A DNA stretch of 64,000 nucleotides from Micromonospora cathayae (lineage in GTDB: Bacteria > Actinomycetota > Actinomycetes > Mycobacteriales > Micromonosporaceae): positions 5,795,001 to 5,859,000 of the forward strand of contig NZ_CP118615.1 of NCBI RefSeq assembly GCF_028993575.1, given 5' to 3'. Below are positions 1-9,314 of the stretch, in pieces. Every line of letters begins with the position of its first letter. Position 1 is the first letter of the stretch. The position numbers were made by a program, and so were the translations under genes. Under the pieces are notes generated by a model. The model was not told where the DNA came from, did not search any database, and saw only the letters and a list, made by a program, of their open reading frames with translations.

Positions 1-9
1 TGCCGGTCG

Positions 10-705
10 TCAGCCGAGGTAGGCGGAGCGGACCTCGTCGGTGTCCATGATCTCCCGGGCCGGTCCGCTCAGCACCACCTCGCCGCGGCGCAGCACGTAG
101 GCGTGACCGGCGATGTCCAGCGCGGCCTGCGCGTTCTGTTCGACGAGCAGGGTGCCGATGCCCGACCCGGCGATGGTGGCGACCGCGTCGAGGACCACCT
201 CGGCCATCCGGGGCGACAGCCCCATCGACGGCTCGTCGAGCAGCAGCATCTTCGGGTTGGTCATCAGCGCCCGGCCCACGGCCAGCATCTGCTGTTCCCC
301 GCCGCTGAGCGAACCGGCCCGCTGGGTGCGGCGCTCCTTCAGGCGGGGGAACAGCTCGTACACCCAGGTGAGCAGTTCCTCGTCCCGGCCGCGCCGCGCG
401 AACCCGCTGAGCCGCAGGTTCTCGGTCACGGTGAGCGGGGCGACCACCATCCGGCCCTCCGGCACCAGGGCCAGCCCCATCCGCACCACCCGGTGCGGGG
501 CGGTGCGGGTGATGTCCTGGCCGTCGAAGACGATGGTGCCCCCACCGGCCGGGTGCAGGCCGGCGATGGTGCGCAGGGTGGTGGACTTGCCGGCGCCGTT
601 CGCCCCGATCAGGGCCACCACGCCGCTGGCCGGTGCCGCCAGGGTGACGTCACGAACCGCTTCGATCTTCCCGTAGCGTGCCGAGATGTTCGTCAGTGTG
701 AGCAT
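10..705 (-). CDS. livF: LivF-type branched-chain amino acid ABC transporter ATPase (set 1)
   Basis: Second cytoplasmic ATPase of a HAAT-family importer; 231 residues, the usual LivF length. Walker A GANGAGKST lies near residue 34, the ABC signature is LSGGEQQ, and Walker B is LLLDEPSMGLSP, whose Gly-Leu-Ser-Pro ending is typical of LivF. It is the last gene of the minus-strand operon SBP-LivH-LivM-LivG-LivF. Its ATG lies 56 bp inside the 3' end of the LivG gene, so the two are translationally coupled. The substrate cannot be deduced; HAAT systems in actinomycetes also take up amides, urea and aromatic acids. Confidence 0.93.
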   Translation of the reverse strand: MLTLTNISARYGKIEAVRDVTLAAPASGVVALIGANGAGKSTTLRTIAGLHPAGGGTIVFDGQDITRTAPHRVVRMGLALVPEGRMVVAPLTVTENLRLSGFARRGRDEELLTWVYELFPRLKERRTQRAGSLSGGEQQMLAVGRALMTNPKMLLLDEPSMGLSPRMAEVVLDAVATIAGSGIGTLLVEQNAQAALDIAGHAYVLRRGEVVLSGPAREIMDTDEVRSAYLG

Positions 706-1474
706 GTGCCCTGCCTAGGTATGCCTCGCGGACGGACTGGTCCGCCACGCACTCGTCGGGTGGGCCGCTGATCAGGAGTTTGCCGAAGTCCATCACGGCG
801 GCCTGCTCGCAGTAGCGCAGCACCAGGTCGATGTTGTGTTCGATGAGCATCAGGGTGAGCCCGTCGTCGCGCAGTTCCACGAGCAGGTCACCGAGGTGGC
901 GGGACTCGACGGTGTTCATGCCGGCGGTGGGTTCGTCCAGCAGCAGCAGGGTCGGGTCGGTGGCCAGGGCCCGGGCGAGTTCGACCCGCCGCTGCTCGCC
1001 GTAGGGCAGCGCGTCGGCGCGTACCGTCGGGTCGCCGGTCAGGCCGACCCGGGCGAGCAGCGCGCGGGCCTGGTCCTCGCTGCGTCGCCGTTCGGCCCGC
1101 TCGGACGGCAGGAAGAAGGCGGCGCCGAACGCCGTCGACCTCCGGTGGGTGTGCAGGCCGGCCAGCACGTGGTCGAGGACGGACAGTCCGGTGAACATGC
1201 GCAGGTTCTGGTAGGTGCGGGCGATGCCGAGCCGGCCGACCTCGTAGGTGGGTTTGGCGGTGATGTCGGTGCCGTCGAAGGTGACCGTCCCGGAGTCGGC
1301 GCGCAGGAACCCGCTGACCATGTTGAGCACGGTGGTCTTGCCGGCCCCGTTGGGTCCCATCAGGCCGACGATGGAGCCGCGCGGCACGTCCAGGTCGAGG
1401 TGGTCGACGGCGGTGACGCCGCCGAACCGTTTGGTGAGGCCGCGTACGGACAGCAGCGGCGGGGTGCCGGTCAT
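650..1474 (-). CDS. livG: LivG-type branched-chain amino acid ABC transporter ATPase (set 1)
   Basis: First ATPase of the importer, 274 residues from the ATG at 1474. The open frame runs much further upstream, but this ATG overlaps the LivM stop in an ATGA junction and begins directly before the conserved LLSVRGLTKRFGG start of the nucleotide-binding domain. Walker A is GPNGAGKTT, the Q-loop region GIARTYQNLRMF is typical of LivG, and Walker B is LLLDEPTAGM. About 20 residues follow the usual EAYLG ending and overlap livF. Couples ATP hydrolysis to transport through the LivH/LivM pore. Confidence 0.93.
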   Translation of the reverse strand: MTGTPPLLSVRGLTKRFGGVTAVDHLDLDVPRGSIVGLMGPNGAGKTTVLNMVSGFLRADSGTVTFDGTDITAKPTYEVGRLGIARTYQNLRMFTGLSVLDHVLAGLHTHRRSTAFGAAFFLPSERAERRRSEDQARALLARVGLTGDPTVRADALPYGEQRRVELARALATDPTLLLLDEPTAGMNTVESRHLGDLLVELRDDGLTLMLIEHNIDLVLRYCEQAAVMDFGKLLISGPPDECVADQSVREAYLGRAHAHTDEHLGTLREDRSGS

Positions 1475-2349
1475 GACGTCTCCGTCGCCGGGGTGGGGGC
1501 GGGTCGGCGGCGGCCGGGCAGCCGCCAGTTCCGGCCGGGGTCGACGATGCCCCGGGGCAGGAAGATCATGATGATGATGATCACGACGCCGCGCAGGATG
1601 TCGTCCACCACGGCGGGCGCCACGCTGCGGCTCAGCTCCGGGATGAGGGTGAACACGGCGGCCCCGACCACCGCGCCCGCCCAGTGGTACGCGCCGCCCA
1701 GGACCACTGCGGCCAGCATCAGGAACATGACCGTGGTGGAGTAGGTGTCCGGGTTGATGTACTGCACCACGTTCGCCATCATCACGCCGGCCAGGCCGCC
1801 GATCGCGCCGCTGACCACCATCGCGAACCGCTGCACCCGGGCGGGTTTGATGCCCAGGGTGGCGGCGACGGCGGCGTCCTCCCGGACGGTCTCGCAGGCG
1901 ATGCCGATCCGGGACCGCCGGATCCGGGCCAGGAACAGGCAGGTCAAGGCGAGGACGACCAGCAGCATCCAGGTGGGGGTCTGGCGCAGCACCACCCGGC
2001 CGTTGGCCCCGCCGGTCAGCGGGTCGAGGTTGAGTACGAAGACCCGGGTGATCAGCACCAGGGCGATGGCCGCGAGGGCCACCCAGTGACTGGTCAGCCG
2101 GAGCAGCGGGAACGACACCACGAAGGCGCAGACCGCGCCGGCCACCGCGCCGATCACCAGCACCAGCGTCACCGGCAGGCCGACGGTCACCTGGAGGTAC
2201 GCGCCGAGGAAACCGGCGACGGCGGCGAAGGTGACCGAGGCGAGGCTCAGCACGCCCGTCCACATCGCCACGAAGGTGCTCAGCGCGAACATCGCGTTGA
2301 CGATCGCGAAGTCGAGCACGCTGCGGTAGGAGGTCAGCAGGCTGGACAT
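1471..2349 (-). CDS. livM: LivM-type branched-chain amino acid ABC permease (set 1)
   Basis: Inner-membrane permease subunit, 292 residues with about eight to nine hydrophobic segments. The LivM signature region around residues 140-175 (ARIRRSRIGIACETVREDA) contains the cytoplasmic coupling loop that contacts the ATPase. It starts one base after the LivH stop and ends in an ATGA overlap with livG. A His/Arg/Pro-rich C-terminal tail follows the last membrane segment. It pairs with LivH to form the heterodimeric channel. Confidence 0.92.
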   Translation of the reverse strand: MSSLLTSYRSVLDFAIVNAMFALSTFVAMWTGVLSLASVTFAAVAGFLGAYLQVTVGLPVTLVLVIGAVAGAVCAFVVSFPLLRLTSHWVALAAIALVLITRVFVLNLDPLTGGANGRVVLRQTPTWMLLVVLALTCLFLARIRRSRIGIACETVREDAAVAATLGIKPARVQRFAMVVSGAIGGLAGVMMANVVQYINPDTYSTTVMFLMLAAVVLGGAYHWAGAVVGAAVFTLIPELSRSVAPAVVDDILRGVVIIIIMIFLPRGIVDPGRNWRLPGRRRPAPTPATETS

Positions 2350-2350
2350 G

Positions 2351-3235
2351 TCACACCCTCAGTTCCTGGCCGCCGAAGATGCCCTGCGGCCGGACGAAGA
2401 GGAAGAGGATGAGCAGCCCGAACGCGAAGGCGTCCCGGAAGGACCCGGAGACGTACTGGGCGCCGAGCACCTCGGCGAGACCGAGCACCAGACCGGCCAG
2501 CGCGGTACCGCGGATGTCGGTGAAGCCACCGATGATGACCGCGGCGAACCCCTTCAGCAGCAGGTTCTCCCCGAGCAGGAAGGACACGTTGGAGGTGGCG
2601 GCCCCGGCGAGCACGGCCGCCAGGCCGGAGATCGCCGAGGCCAGGAACGCGGTGGCGATGAAGACCGAGCGGGAGGCGACGCCGCTGAGCGTCGCCCCCT
2701 CGGCGCTGTGGCCGACGGCCCGGATCGCCGAACCCCAGCGGGCCCGGTTGAGGAACAGGTAGACGCCGACGACGAGCAGGGCCGCCACCGCGATGTTGAC
2801 GATCTGGATGGTCGGGATGGCGAACTCGCCGATCCGGACCAGGCCGGCCGGGTAGCTGCCCGGCGGGAACCGGTCGACCTGGCCCTGGGTCGCCCGGGAG
2901 GCGATCACGGTCAGGATCTCCAGCGCCCCGATGGTGGTGATGATCGGGCCGAGGAAGCCGCCGCCGCGTTTGCGCAGCGGCTGGGTGGTGACCTGGTCGA
3001 CCAGCGCGCCGATCGCGCCGGCCGCGAGGACCCCGACCATCACCACCAGGACGAACGGCAGGGGCTGCGCCTTGACGGTGGTGAGGGCGATCAGGGCGCC
3101 GCAGCTGGCGACCATGCCGAAGGCGATGTTGAACACGCCCATCGTGCTGAAGACGAGTCCGAAGCCCACGCCGAACATGGCGTAGATGGCACCGAGGGCG
3201 ATGCCGTTGACGAGTTGTTCTCCGAAGACGATCAC
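2351..3235 (-). CDS. livH: LivH-type branched-chain amino acid ABC permease (set 1)
   Basis: Second permease subunit, 294 residues, GTG start. The N-terminus shows the LivH pattern LVNGIALGAIYAMFGVGFGL, and the later stretch ENLLLKGFAAVIIGGFTDI is the conserved LivH EAA-like loop. Eight or so transmembrane helices. It lies 7 bp downstream of the binding-protein gene and one base before livM. About half its residues match the plus-strand LivH at 8418-9314 by eye, so the two importers are paralogous. Confidence 0.92.
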   Translation of the reverse strand: MIVFGEQLVNGIALGAIYAMFGVGFGLVFSTMGVFNIAFGMVASCGALIALTTVKAQPLPFVLVVMVGVLAAGAIGALVDQVTTQPLRKRGGGFLGPIITTIGALEILTVIASRATQGQVDRFPPGSYPAGLVRIGEFAIPTIQIVNIAVAALLVVGVYLFLNRARWGSAIRAVGHSAEGATLSGVASRSVFIATAFLASAISGLAAVLAGAATSNVSFLLGENLLLKGFAAVIIGGFTDIRGTALAGLVLGLAEVLGAQYVSGSFRDAFAFGLLILFLFVRPQGIFGGQELRV

Positions 3236-3242
3236 CGGCCGT

Positions 3243-4409
3243 TCACCCGGCCGGCTGCCAGAGCTGCTGCTTGCCGCCCGGGCCCCACTGCACGAACTCG
3301 AACCGGTCGCCCTGGGCCTGCCCGTTGGTCATGGTGATGGTGCCGACCAGCGAGTCGAAGGAGGTGACCTTGCTCAGCGCCTGGGCGAGGCTCTCCCGGG
3401 TGGGGTTGTCGCCGGCCGCCTTGAGCGCGTTGGCGATCAGGTAGACGGCGGTGTACCCCTGCACGGCGTCGTTGATCGGTGCCTCGCCGTACTTGGCGGT
3501 GTACCGCTCGACGAACTTCTTGCCGGCCGGGTCGTCGGTCAACGGGGTGAACGGCGCGGCGTAGACCAGGCCGTCGAGCGCGTCGCCGGCCACGTCGTGG
3601 TACTGCTGGGTGCCCATCACCACGTTGCCGAGGATCTGGCCGGTGTAGCCGCGGTCGCGTAGCGCGCGGATGAACGGCGCGGCGGTGGCGCCGAGCATGC
3701 TGTCCACGACGAGGTCGGGTTTCGCGCCGGACACCTGGGTGGCGACGCCGTTGAAGTCGGTGTCCTTGCTGCCGGTGTCGACGACGGTCACCGGGATGCC
3801 CTTGGCGTCGAAGACCGACTTCCACACGTCGGACTCGGCGCGCATGCCGTCGTTGTCGGCGGTGCGGACGATGACCACGGTCTTGGGCTGGAACACCTCG
3901 ATGGCCTTCGCCGCGAGTTGCCCGTTGCCGCCCTCGGGGGTGTCGTTGAGCAGCGCCGACCGGTAGATGTAGGGCGGTTCGGGCAGGCCGGGCAGGACCG
4001 CGGTGGTGATCACCAGGGGCAGCTTGGCCTGCTGGAAGAGCGGCTTGAGGGCACCGGCGACGCCGCTGAGGCTGCAACAGGCGACGGCGAGCACGTTCTG
4101 GTCGCCGAAGAACTTGTTGGCGGCGCTGACCGAGGGCGCGGCGTCGGCCTTGCCGTCCTCCTCGACCATCTTCAGGGTCTTGCCCTCGCCGAGGAAGCCG
4201 CTGGCGTTGATGTCCTCGACGGCCATCCGGGCGGCCTGTACGCGGGGTACGGCGGTGGCGATCTGGGAGCCGGTGGCGTCGGTGATGTAACCGATCGTGT
4301 AGGTGTCGCCGCCGCTCCCGGAGGATTCGTCGGCGCTCTCGCCGCATCCCGCGACGAGCAGAGTGATCGTGGTGAACGCGGCCAGGGCCGCGGCGTGGTT
4401 CCGCCTCAT
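3243..4409 (-). CDS. HAAT-family substrate-binding lipoprotein (LivK-like, set 1)
   Basis: Extracellular solute receptor, 388 residues from the ATG at 4409. I chose this start over more distant ones because it gives a clean lipoprotein signal (MRR, hydrophobic core, lipobox LVAGC with Cys at about residue 25) and has an AAGGGGA Shine-Dalgarno 8 bp upstream. The Peripla_BP_6 fold starts at YTIGYITDATG. A conserved Cys-Cys pair (VLAVACCSLSG) recurs in the plus-strand paralogue. First gene of the set 1 operon; the ligand is unknown. Confidence 0.9.
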   Translation of the reverse strand: MRRNHAAALAAFTTITLLVAGCGESADESSGSGGDTYTIGYITDATGSQIATAVPRVQAARMAVEDINASGFLGEGKTLKMVEEDGKADAAPSVSAANKFFGDQNVLAVACCSLSGVAGALKPLFQQAKLPLVITTAVLPGLPEPPYIYRSALLNDTPEGGNGQLAAKAIEVFQPKTVVIVRTADNDGMRAESDVWKSVFDAKGIPVTVVDTGSKDTDFNGVATQVSGAKPDLVVDSMLGATAAPFIRALRDRGYTGQILGNVVMGTQQYHDVAGDALDGLVYAAPFTPLTDDPAGKKFVERYTAKYGEAPINDAVQGYTAVYLIANALKAAGDNPTRESLAQALSKVTSFDSLVGTITMTNGQAQGDRFEFVQWGPGGKQQLWQPAG

Positions 4410-4999
4410 CGGGTTGTCCCCTTGCTCGACGGCGAGTACTCGGGTGTCAGGTGCGCAGCGCGGGCTGCCCCGGGTGTTCGTGGCTCCGCCGGTGCTGGAC
4501 GCGAGGTGCGGGGCGGAGCGATTGGGGGAGCATGCCCCATGACGTTTGACATCGCAATACCCTTCCGCCATACGGCAAGAGTGAGACCGTAAAGCACCGT
4601 TTCGCGGCTTTATGCGCGACTCGAAGCTCAGCAACCCCGCCGTGAACGGAAGTGGTTCCCATCTATCGGAAGGGTCGCAGGAGCTTCGATGGCCGCCGCC
4701 CCCGCCGAAACAATCCGTTGACAGCGGCAGAATTTTGTTGGAATCATCATGAGGAACAGCAGGAACCACGGGCCCTTGGCCCATCCCCGGTTCCCGGTCG
4801 TCGGAGTGTGAGTCCGACGGCGGCGTGCCCGGAGCTCTTCTCCCCGGCCGCACCACCCCGACACCCCCGACACCCCACACCCCGCCGGCCACCCGCATCG
4901 ACCGGGTCCCGGCGGCGTCGACCTCAGCTTCGCCAATCGCCGTCGTCGAGCCGGCCGCTGACGCGTACCCGGCTCCCGTGCAACCGGGTGGGACCCCTC
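4410..4999. promoter_or_regulatory. Divergent control region between the two Liv importer operons
   Basis: 590 bp without a credible gene, clearly more AT-rich in its centre (4540-4760) than the flanks. Two plus-strand promoter candidates: TTGACA at 4546-4551 with a CATACG box 17 bp on, and TTGACA at 4718-4723 with AATCAT 18 bp on (4742-4747). An inverted repeat GGAAGTGGTTCC lies at 4648-4659, resembling an operator. Open frames across this stretch are upstream extensions of the two binding-protein genes and lack coding character. Confidence 0.5.
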
Positions 5000-6262
5000 A
5001 TGAACGAACTCCGCGCAACATCCCGTGGTCGCGACAACACACCGGCCCGTCACCGCCGTGCCCTGCTCACCGTCGGCGTCGTCGCCGCCCTCGTCACCGC
5101 CGTCGCCGGCTGCGGCGCGGACGGCGGCGACAGCGCCGGTGGCGAACAGGTCAGCGGCGGCAAGCTCGCCGCCGGCACCTACACCTTCGGGTACGTCACC
5201 GAGGAGACCGGCACCCTCGCCTTCGCCGGCAAGCCGGCGCTGTCCGGGGCGCAGCTCGCCTTCAAACAGGCCAGCGACAGCGGGGAACTGGGCGAGGGCG
5301 TCAAGTTGGAGCTCCTCACCGAGGACAGCGCCGGCGACCAGGCCAAGGCGATCGCCGCCGTGGACCGCCTGGTCGCCAACCAGAAGGTCCTCGGCCTGCT
5401 GTGCTGCACGTCCTCCACCGTCACCGGCGCGATCATGCCGATCGTCGACCGTCGGGAGGTGCCCACGTCGATCACCTCGGCCGTGCTGCCGTCGGCCACC
5501 CACGGCGCGGCCATGTACCGGGTCAAGCCCCAGCTCGCCGACTTCTACTCGGCGATCCTGCCGCCCGCCCAGAGCGCGTTCGCCCCGAAGACCGCCGTGG
5601 TCACCCGGACCACCGACAACGACGGCATGGCGCAGACCGCCGACGGGCTCACCGAGAAGCTGAAGCAGTCGGGCGTCACGGTCACCGTGGTCGACCTGCT
5701 CAGCACCGACAAGGACATGAGCGGGCTGGCCACCCAGATCATCCAGGTGAACCCGGACGTGGTGTTCCACGCCGAACTCGCCTCCACGATGGCCCTGTCG
5801 ATCCGGGAACTGGTCGACCGGGGGTACACCAAGCCGCAGTTCGGCACCGACGCGATGGGCTCCCAGGCGACCTTCGAGGCCGCCGGCCCGGCGGCGGTCG
5901 GCGTCCCCTTCCCGATCACCTACTTCCCCGACAGCGACGACCAGGCCACCAAGGACTTCGTCGCCGCCGCGGCCTCGCTGGGCAGCCCGCCGCCGGTCTT
6001 CGCCGCCGAGGGCTACAGCGCCGCCCGGCTGCTCATCGAGGGACTCAAGAAGGCCGCCGAGCAGGTCGGCGACGGCGACCTGGACCGCAAGGCCCTCGCC
6101 GCCGGACTCGACGCGGTCGAGACGCTGACCGTGCCACTCGGCACCATCACCCTGAACGACCAGCACCAGGGTGCCGTGGAGAAGCCGTTCCTGCTCCAGT
6201 TCGACCCCGCCGGCAAGCTCGTCGAGTGGGACGGCACCGCCGCCGGACGGCTCAAGCCGTGA
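5000..6262 (+). CDS. HAAT-family substrate-binding lipoprotein (LivK-like, set 2)
   Basis: Extracellular receptor of the second importer, 420 residues from the ATG at 5000. The N-terminus gives a long Arg-rich region, a hydrophobic helix and a lipobox (AVAGC, Cys about residue 38); in-frame sequence upstream is low-complexity and not conserved-looking. Paralogue of the minus-strand binding protein: both share the Cys-Cys element (VLGLLCC), an AVLP motif and the TDNDGM motif. It opens a plus-strand operon and overlaps the aldehyde dehydrogenase by GTGA. Confidence 0.9.
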   Translation: MNELRATSRGRDNTPARHRRALLTVGVVAALVTAVAGCGADGGDSAGGEQVSGGKLAAGTYTFGYVTEETGTLAFAGKPALSGAQLAFKQASDSGELGEGVKLELLTEDSAGDQAKAIAAVDRLVANQKVLGLLCCTSSTVTGAIMPIVDRREVPTSITSAVLPSATHGAAMYRVKPQLADFYSAILPPAQSAFAPKTAVVTRTTDNDGMAQTADGLTEKLKQSGVTVTVVDLLSTDKDMSGLATQIIQVNPDVVFHAELASTMALSIRELVDRGYTKPQFGTDAMGSQATFEAAGPAAVGVPFPITYFPDSDDQATKDFVAAAASLGSPPPVFAAEGYSAARLLIEGLKKAAEQVGDGDLDRKALAAGLDAVETLTVPLGTITLNDQHQGAVEKPFLLQFDPAGKLVEWDGTAAGRLKP

Positions 6263-7674
6263 CCGCAGCCCCGATCGTCCGCGAGGCCAACTACGTCGAC
6301 GGCCGCTGGGTACCCCCGGCGGCCGGGCGGAGCCTCGACGTCGAGAACCCGTACACCGAAGGCGTCGCCGGACGGGCGCCGCTCAGCGACGCCACCGACG
6401 TGGCCGCCGCCGTCGCCGCCGCCGACCGGGCGTTCGACACCTGGTCGGCGACACCCGGCCCGGAACGGGCCGGGCACCTGCGGGCCCTGCACCGGGCGGT
6501 CGCCGACCGCGTCGAGGACCTCGCCGCGACCTGGACCGCCGAGGTCGGCATCCCGCTGACCGCCGCCCGCGCCGCCACCGCCGGGCTGCCGCTGACGGTG
6601 CTGGCGCAGATGGCCGACCTCGCCGAGAGCGCGGAGGCCGACCAGACGTCGGGACGGACCATCGTCTCCCGGGTGCCGATCGGCGTGGTCGGGGCGATCA
6701 CCCCGTGGAACTACCCGCTGTCCCAGCTCGCCATCAAGACCGCGACCGCCCTCGCCGCCGGGTGCACGGTGGTCGCCAAGCCGAGCGAGATCGCGCCGCT
6801 GTGCGCGTACGCCTTCGCCGACATCGTCGACTCCGTCGGCCTGCCGCCCGGCGTGTTCAACCTGGTCGGCGGGGACGGACCCGCGGTCGGCGAGGCCATC
6901 GCCGGCGACCCCCGGGTACGGGCGGTGTCGTTCACCGGTTCCACCGCGACCGGCCGCCGGGTGATGACGCTCGCCGCCGGCAACCTCGCCCGGGTCTGCC
7001 TGGAACTGGGCGGCAAGTCCGCCTCCCTGGTCCTCGACGACGAGGTGCTGGAGCAGGCGGTCCGCGCCACCGTGGCGAGCTGCCTGCGCAACGGCGGCCA
7101 GACCTGCACCGCGCTGACCCGGCTGGTGGTGCCGCGCCGGCTCGCCGACCGGGCCGTGGCGGTCGCCGCCGACGAGATGGGCCGGGTGGTCGCCGGCGAT
7201 CCGACCGACGAACGCACCACGCTCGGCCCGTTGGTCTCGGCCCGGCAGCGGGCCCGGGTGCTCGACTTCGTGGCCGGCGCCGACGCCGACCCGGTGTACC
7301 GGGGCACCGTGCCGGACGGCAGCGGCCACTTCGTCGCGCCCACCCTGTTCCGGCGGGTCGACCCCGGGTCCCCACTGGCCCAGGAGGAGATCTTCGGCCC
7401 GGTGCTCGCGGTGCTGGAGGTGGCCGACGAGGACGAAGCCGTCCGGGTCGCCAACGGCACCCCGTACGGCCTCGCCGCAGCGGTCTGGCACGGCGACCAC
7501 GAGCACGCCCTGGCCGTCGCGCGCCGGATGGTCGCCGGCTCGGTGACGGTCAACGGTGGCGCGTTCGACGCCACCGCCCCGTACGGCGGGCTCCGGCACT
7601 CCGGCCTCGGCCGGGAGCTCGGGCAGGCCGGTATCGACGAGTTCCTCGAAGCACGCGCGATCTTCCGGGCATAG
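6259..7674 (+). CDS. NAD(P)-dependent aldehyde dehydrogenase
   Basis: Oxidises an aldehyde to a carboxylate with NAD(P)+; 471 residues, normal for the superfamily. The GTG at 6259 overlaps the preceding stop (GTGA) and begins just before the conserved REANYVDGRWVPP. Visible: ITPWNYPLSQ (cofactor-binding motif), FTGSTATGR (Rossmann turn), LELGGKSA with the general-base Glu, and the nucleophilic Cys in GGQTCTALTR, plus EEIFGPVL near the C-terminus. Its place between the importer's binding protein and an SDR suggests it acts on the imported compound or a breakdown product. Confidence 0.93.
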   Translation: MTAAPIVREANYVDGRWVPPAAGRSLDVENPYTEGVAGRAPLSDATDVAAAVAAADRAFDTWSATPGPERAGHLRALHRAVADRVEDLAATWTAEVGIPLTAARAATAGLPLTVLAQMADLAESAEADQTSGRTIVSRVPIGVVGAITPWNYPLSQLAIKTATALAAGCTVVAKPSEIAPLCAYAFADIVDSVGLPPGVFNLVGGDGPAVGEAIAGDPRVRAVSFTGSTATGRRVMTLAAGNLARVCLELGGKSASLVLDDEVLEQAVRATVASCLRNGGQTCTALTRLVVPRRLADRAVAVAADEMGRVVAGDPTDERTTLGPLVSARQRARVLDFVAGADADPVYRGTVPDGSGHFVAPTLFRRVDPGSPLAQEEIFGPVLAVLEVADEDEAVRVANGTPYGLAAAVWHGDHEHALAVARRMVAGSVTVNGGAFDATAPYGGLRHSGLGRELGQAGIDEFLEARAIFRA

Positions 7675-7704
7675 CGCACCCCACCGGACACAGGAGGCGA
7701 AGCG

Positions 7705-8421
7705 ATGGGTCAGGACCGAAGTCTCGACGGCGTCACCGCGCTGGTCACCGGAGCCGCGCGCGGCGTGGGCAGGGCCGTCTGCCAGCGTCTCGCCGGCCTC
7801 GGCGCCCGGGTGGTCGGCACGGACGTCCTGCCGGTCGGCGACGACGTCGGCTGTGCCGTCACGGTACGGGCCGACCTCGCCGACCCGGACGACTGCGCGA
7901 AGGTCGTCGAGGCCGGGCAGGGGGCCACCGTCGTGGTCAACTCCGCCGGTCTGCTCCGGCCGCAGGCCCTGGAGGACATCTCGGTGGCCGACTTCGACCA
8001 CGTGATGGCGGTCAACCTGCGGGCCACCTTCCTGGTCTGCCAGGCGTTCGCCCCGGTGATGGCGGCCGGCGGCTGGGGGCGCATCGTCAACTTCTCCAGC
8101 GTCAACGCGCACACCGGCGGCACCACCTCGGCACCGTACGCGGCGGCCAAGGCCGGTGTGCTGGGCCTGACCCGGGCCCTGGCCAAGCAGTACGCCCGCC
8201 AGGGGGTGACGGTCAACGCGATCGCCCCGGCGGCGGTCGACACCGAACTGAACGCGTTCCTCACCCCGGAGGGCCGGGCGCAGGTCGAGGCGGCCGTACC
8301 GGTCGGCCGGTTCTCCACCCCGGAGGAGTTCGCCGGGGTGGTGGCCTTCCTGGTCGGCGACTCGGCCGGGTTCATCACCGGGCAGACCATCGACGTCAAC
8401 GGCGGATGGATCATGAGATGA
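7705..8421 (+). CDS. Short-chain dehydrogenase/reductase (SDR, FabG-like)
   Basis: 238-residue classical SDR. Cofactor motif TGAARGVG near residues 12-19, NSAG near 75 (variant of NNAG), catalytic Ser in NFSSVN, and Tyr-x-x-x-Lys as YAAAK. The C-terminal GQTIDVNGGW is standard. An AGGAGG Shine-Dalgarno (7692-7697) sets the ATG at 7705. Together with the neighbouring aldehyde dehydrogenase it could carry out an alcohol-to-ketone/aldehyde-to-acid sequence; the substrate is not predictable. The stop overlaps livH2 by ATGA. Confidence 0.93.
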   Translation: MGQDRSLDGVTALVTGAARGVGRAVCQRLAGLGARVVGTDVLPVGDDVGCAVTVRADLADPDDCAKVVEAGQGATVVVNSAGLLRPQALEDISVADFDHVMAVNLRATFLVCQAFAPVMAAGGWGRIVNFSSVNAHTGGTTSAPYAAAKAGVLGLTRALAKQYARQGVTVNAIAPAAVDTELNAFLTPEGRAQVEAAVPVGRFSTPEEFAGVVAFLVGDSAGFITGQTIDVNGGWIMR

Positions 8422-9314
8422 GCCTGTTGCTCCAGCAGATCTGCAACGGCATCGCGATCGGCGCGGCGTACGGGCTGTTCGCGATGGGGTTCGGCCTGAC
8501 CTTCGCCACCCTGAACGTGTTCAACGTGGCGATGGGCACGGTGGCCACCTGGGGTGCGATCGTGGCGCTGTTCGGGGTCTCCACCCTCGACCTGCCGCTC
8601 CCGGTCGCCGGCGCGCTGGCCGTGGTCGTCATCGGGGTGCTCGGCGTGGTCATCAACCAGGTGTGCGTCGAGCCGATCCGGCGTCGCCGCGACGGCGAGT
8701 TCTTCGGGGTGCTGCTGACCACCATCGGCGCCTGGATCGTGCTGCTGAACCTCGCCACCATCGCCACCGACGCGACCTTCCAGTCGTTCCCGCTCGGTTC
8801 CTTCCCGCGCGGCTACCACGACGTGCTCGGGGTGACCCTGTCGAGCATGCAGCTGATCACCATCGGCGCCGCCGCGGTGCTGGGGGTGGTGCTGTACGTC
8901 TTCGTGCACCGGACCCGCGCGGGCACCACCATCCGGGCGGTCGGCGCGGACCCGCGCTCGGCCAGCCTGGCCGGCATCAACCCGCGTCTGGTGCTGGTCG
9001 GTACCGCGTTCCTGTCCGCCGCGATCGTCGGTTTCTCCGGGCTGCTGTACTCGGTCACCACCAACAACGTCTCCTTCGAGATCGGCGAGAACCTGCTGCT
9101 CAAGGGGCTGGCCGCGGTGATCGTCGGCGGGTTCGGCGACATGCGCGGGGCGCTGCTCGGCGGGCTGCTGATCGGGCTGAGCGAGACGCTGAGCGCCCAG
9201 TACGTCTCGACCAGCTTCCGGGACGCCATCAGCTTCGGCCTGCTGCTGCTGTTCCTGCTGGTCCGTCCGCGTGGCCTGATCGCGCCCCGGCAGTACGCCC
9301 AGGCGGCGTCGTGA
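8418..9314 (+). CDS. livH: LivH-type branched-chain amino acid ABC permease (set 2)
   Basis: 298-residue membrane permease. The ATG at 8418 overlaps the SDR stop. N-terminal QICNGIAIGAAYGLFAMGFGL and the EAA-like stretch ENLLLKGLAAVIVGGFGDM match the set 1 LivH. Ends in a GTGA overlap with the fused LivM-LivG. Eight to nine hydrophobic segments. Partner of the LivM domain encoded next. Confidence 0.92.
   Translation: MSLLLQQICNGIAIGAAYGLFAMGFGLTFATLNVFNVAMGTVATWGAIVALFGVSTLDLPLPVAGALAVVVIGVLGVVINQVCVEPIRRRRDGEFFGVLLTTIGAWIVLLNLATIATDATFQSFPLGSFPRGYHDVLGVTLSSMQLITIGAAAVLGVVLYVFVHRTRAGTTIRAVGADPRSASLAGINPRLVLVGTAFLSAAIVGFSGLLYSVTTNNVSFEIGENLLLKGLAAVIVGGFGDMRGALLGGLLIGLSETLSAQYVSTSFRDAISFGLLLLFLLVRPRGLIAPRQYAQAAS

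Noticed and set aside
1475..2263. N-terminal extension of LivG
   Set aside because: It is antiframe sequence of LivM, Arg/Pro-rich, without any domain; the ATG at 1474 fits the family length.
2348..3337. Long plus-strand frames opposite the Liv permease genes
   Set aside because: Asp/Glu/Arg/Gly-rich composition typical of antisense high-GC frames; no family features.
4825..6258. A 949-codon frame joining upstream sequence to the aldehyde dehydrogenase
   Set aside because: The part before 6259 is a shadow of the binding-protein gene; the dehydrogenase has its own GTG in a GTGA overlap.
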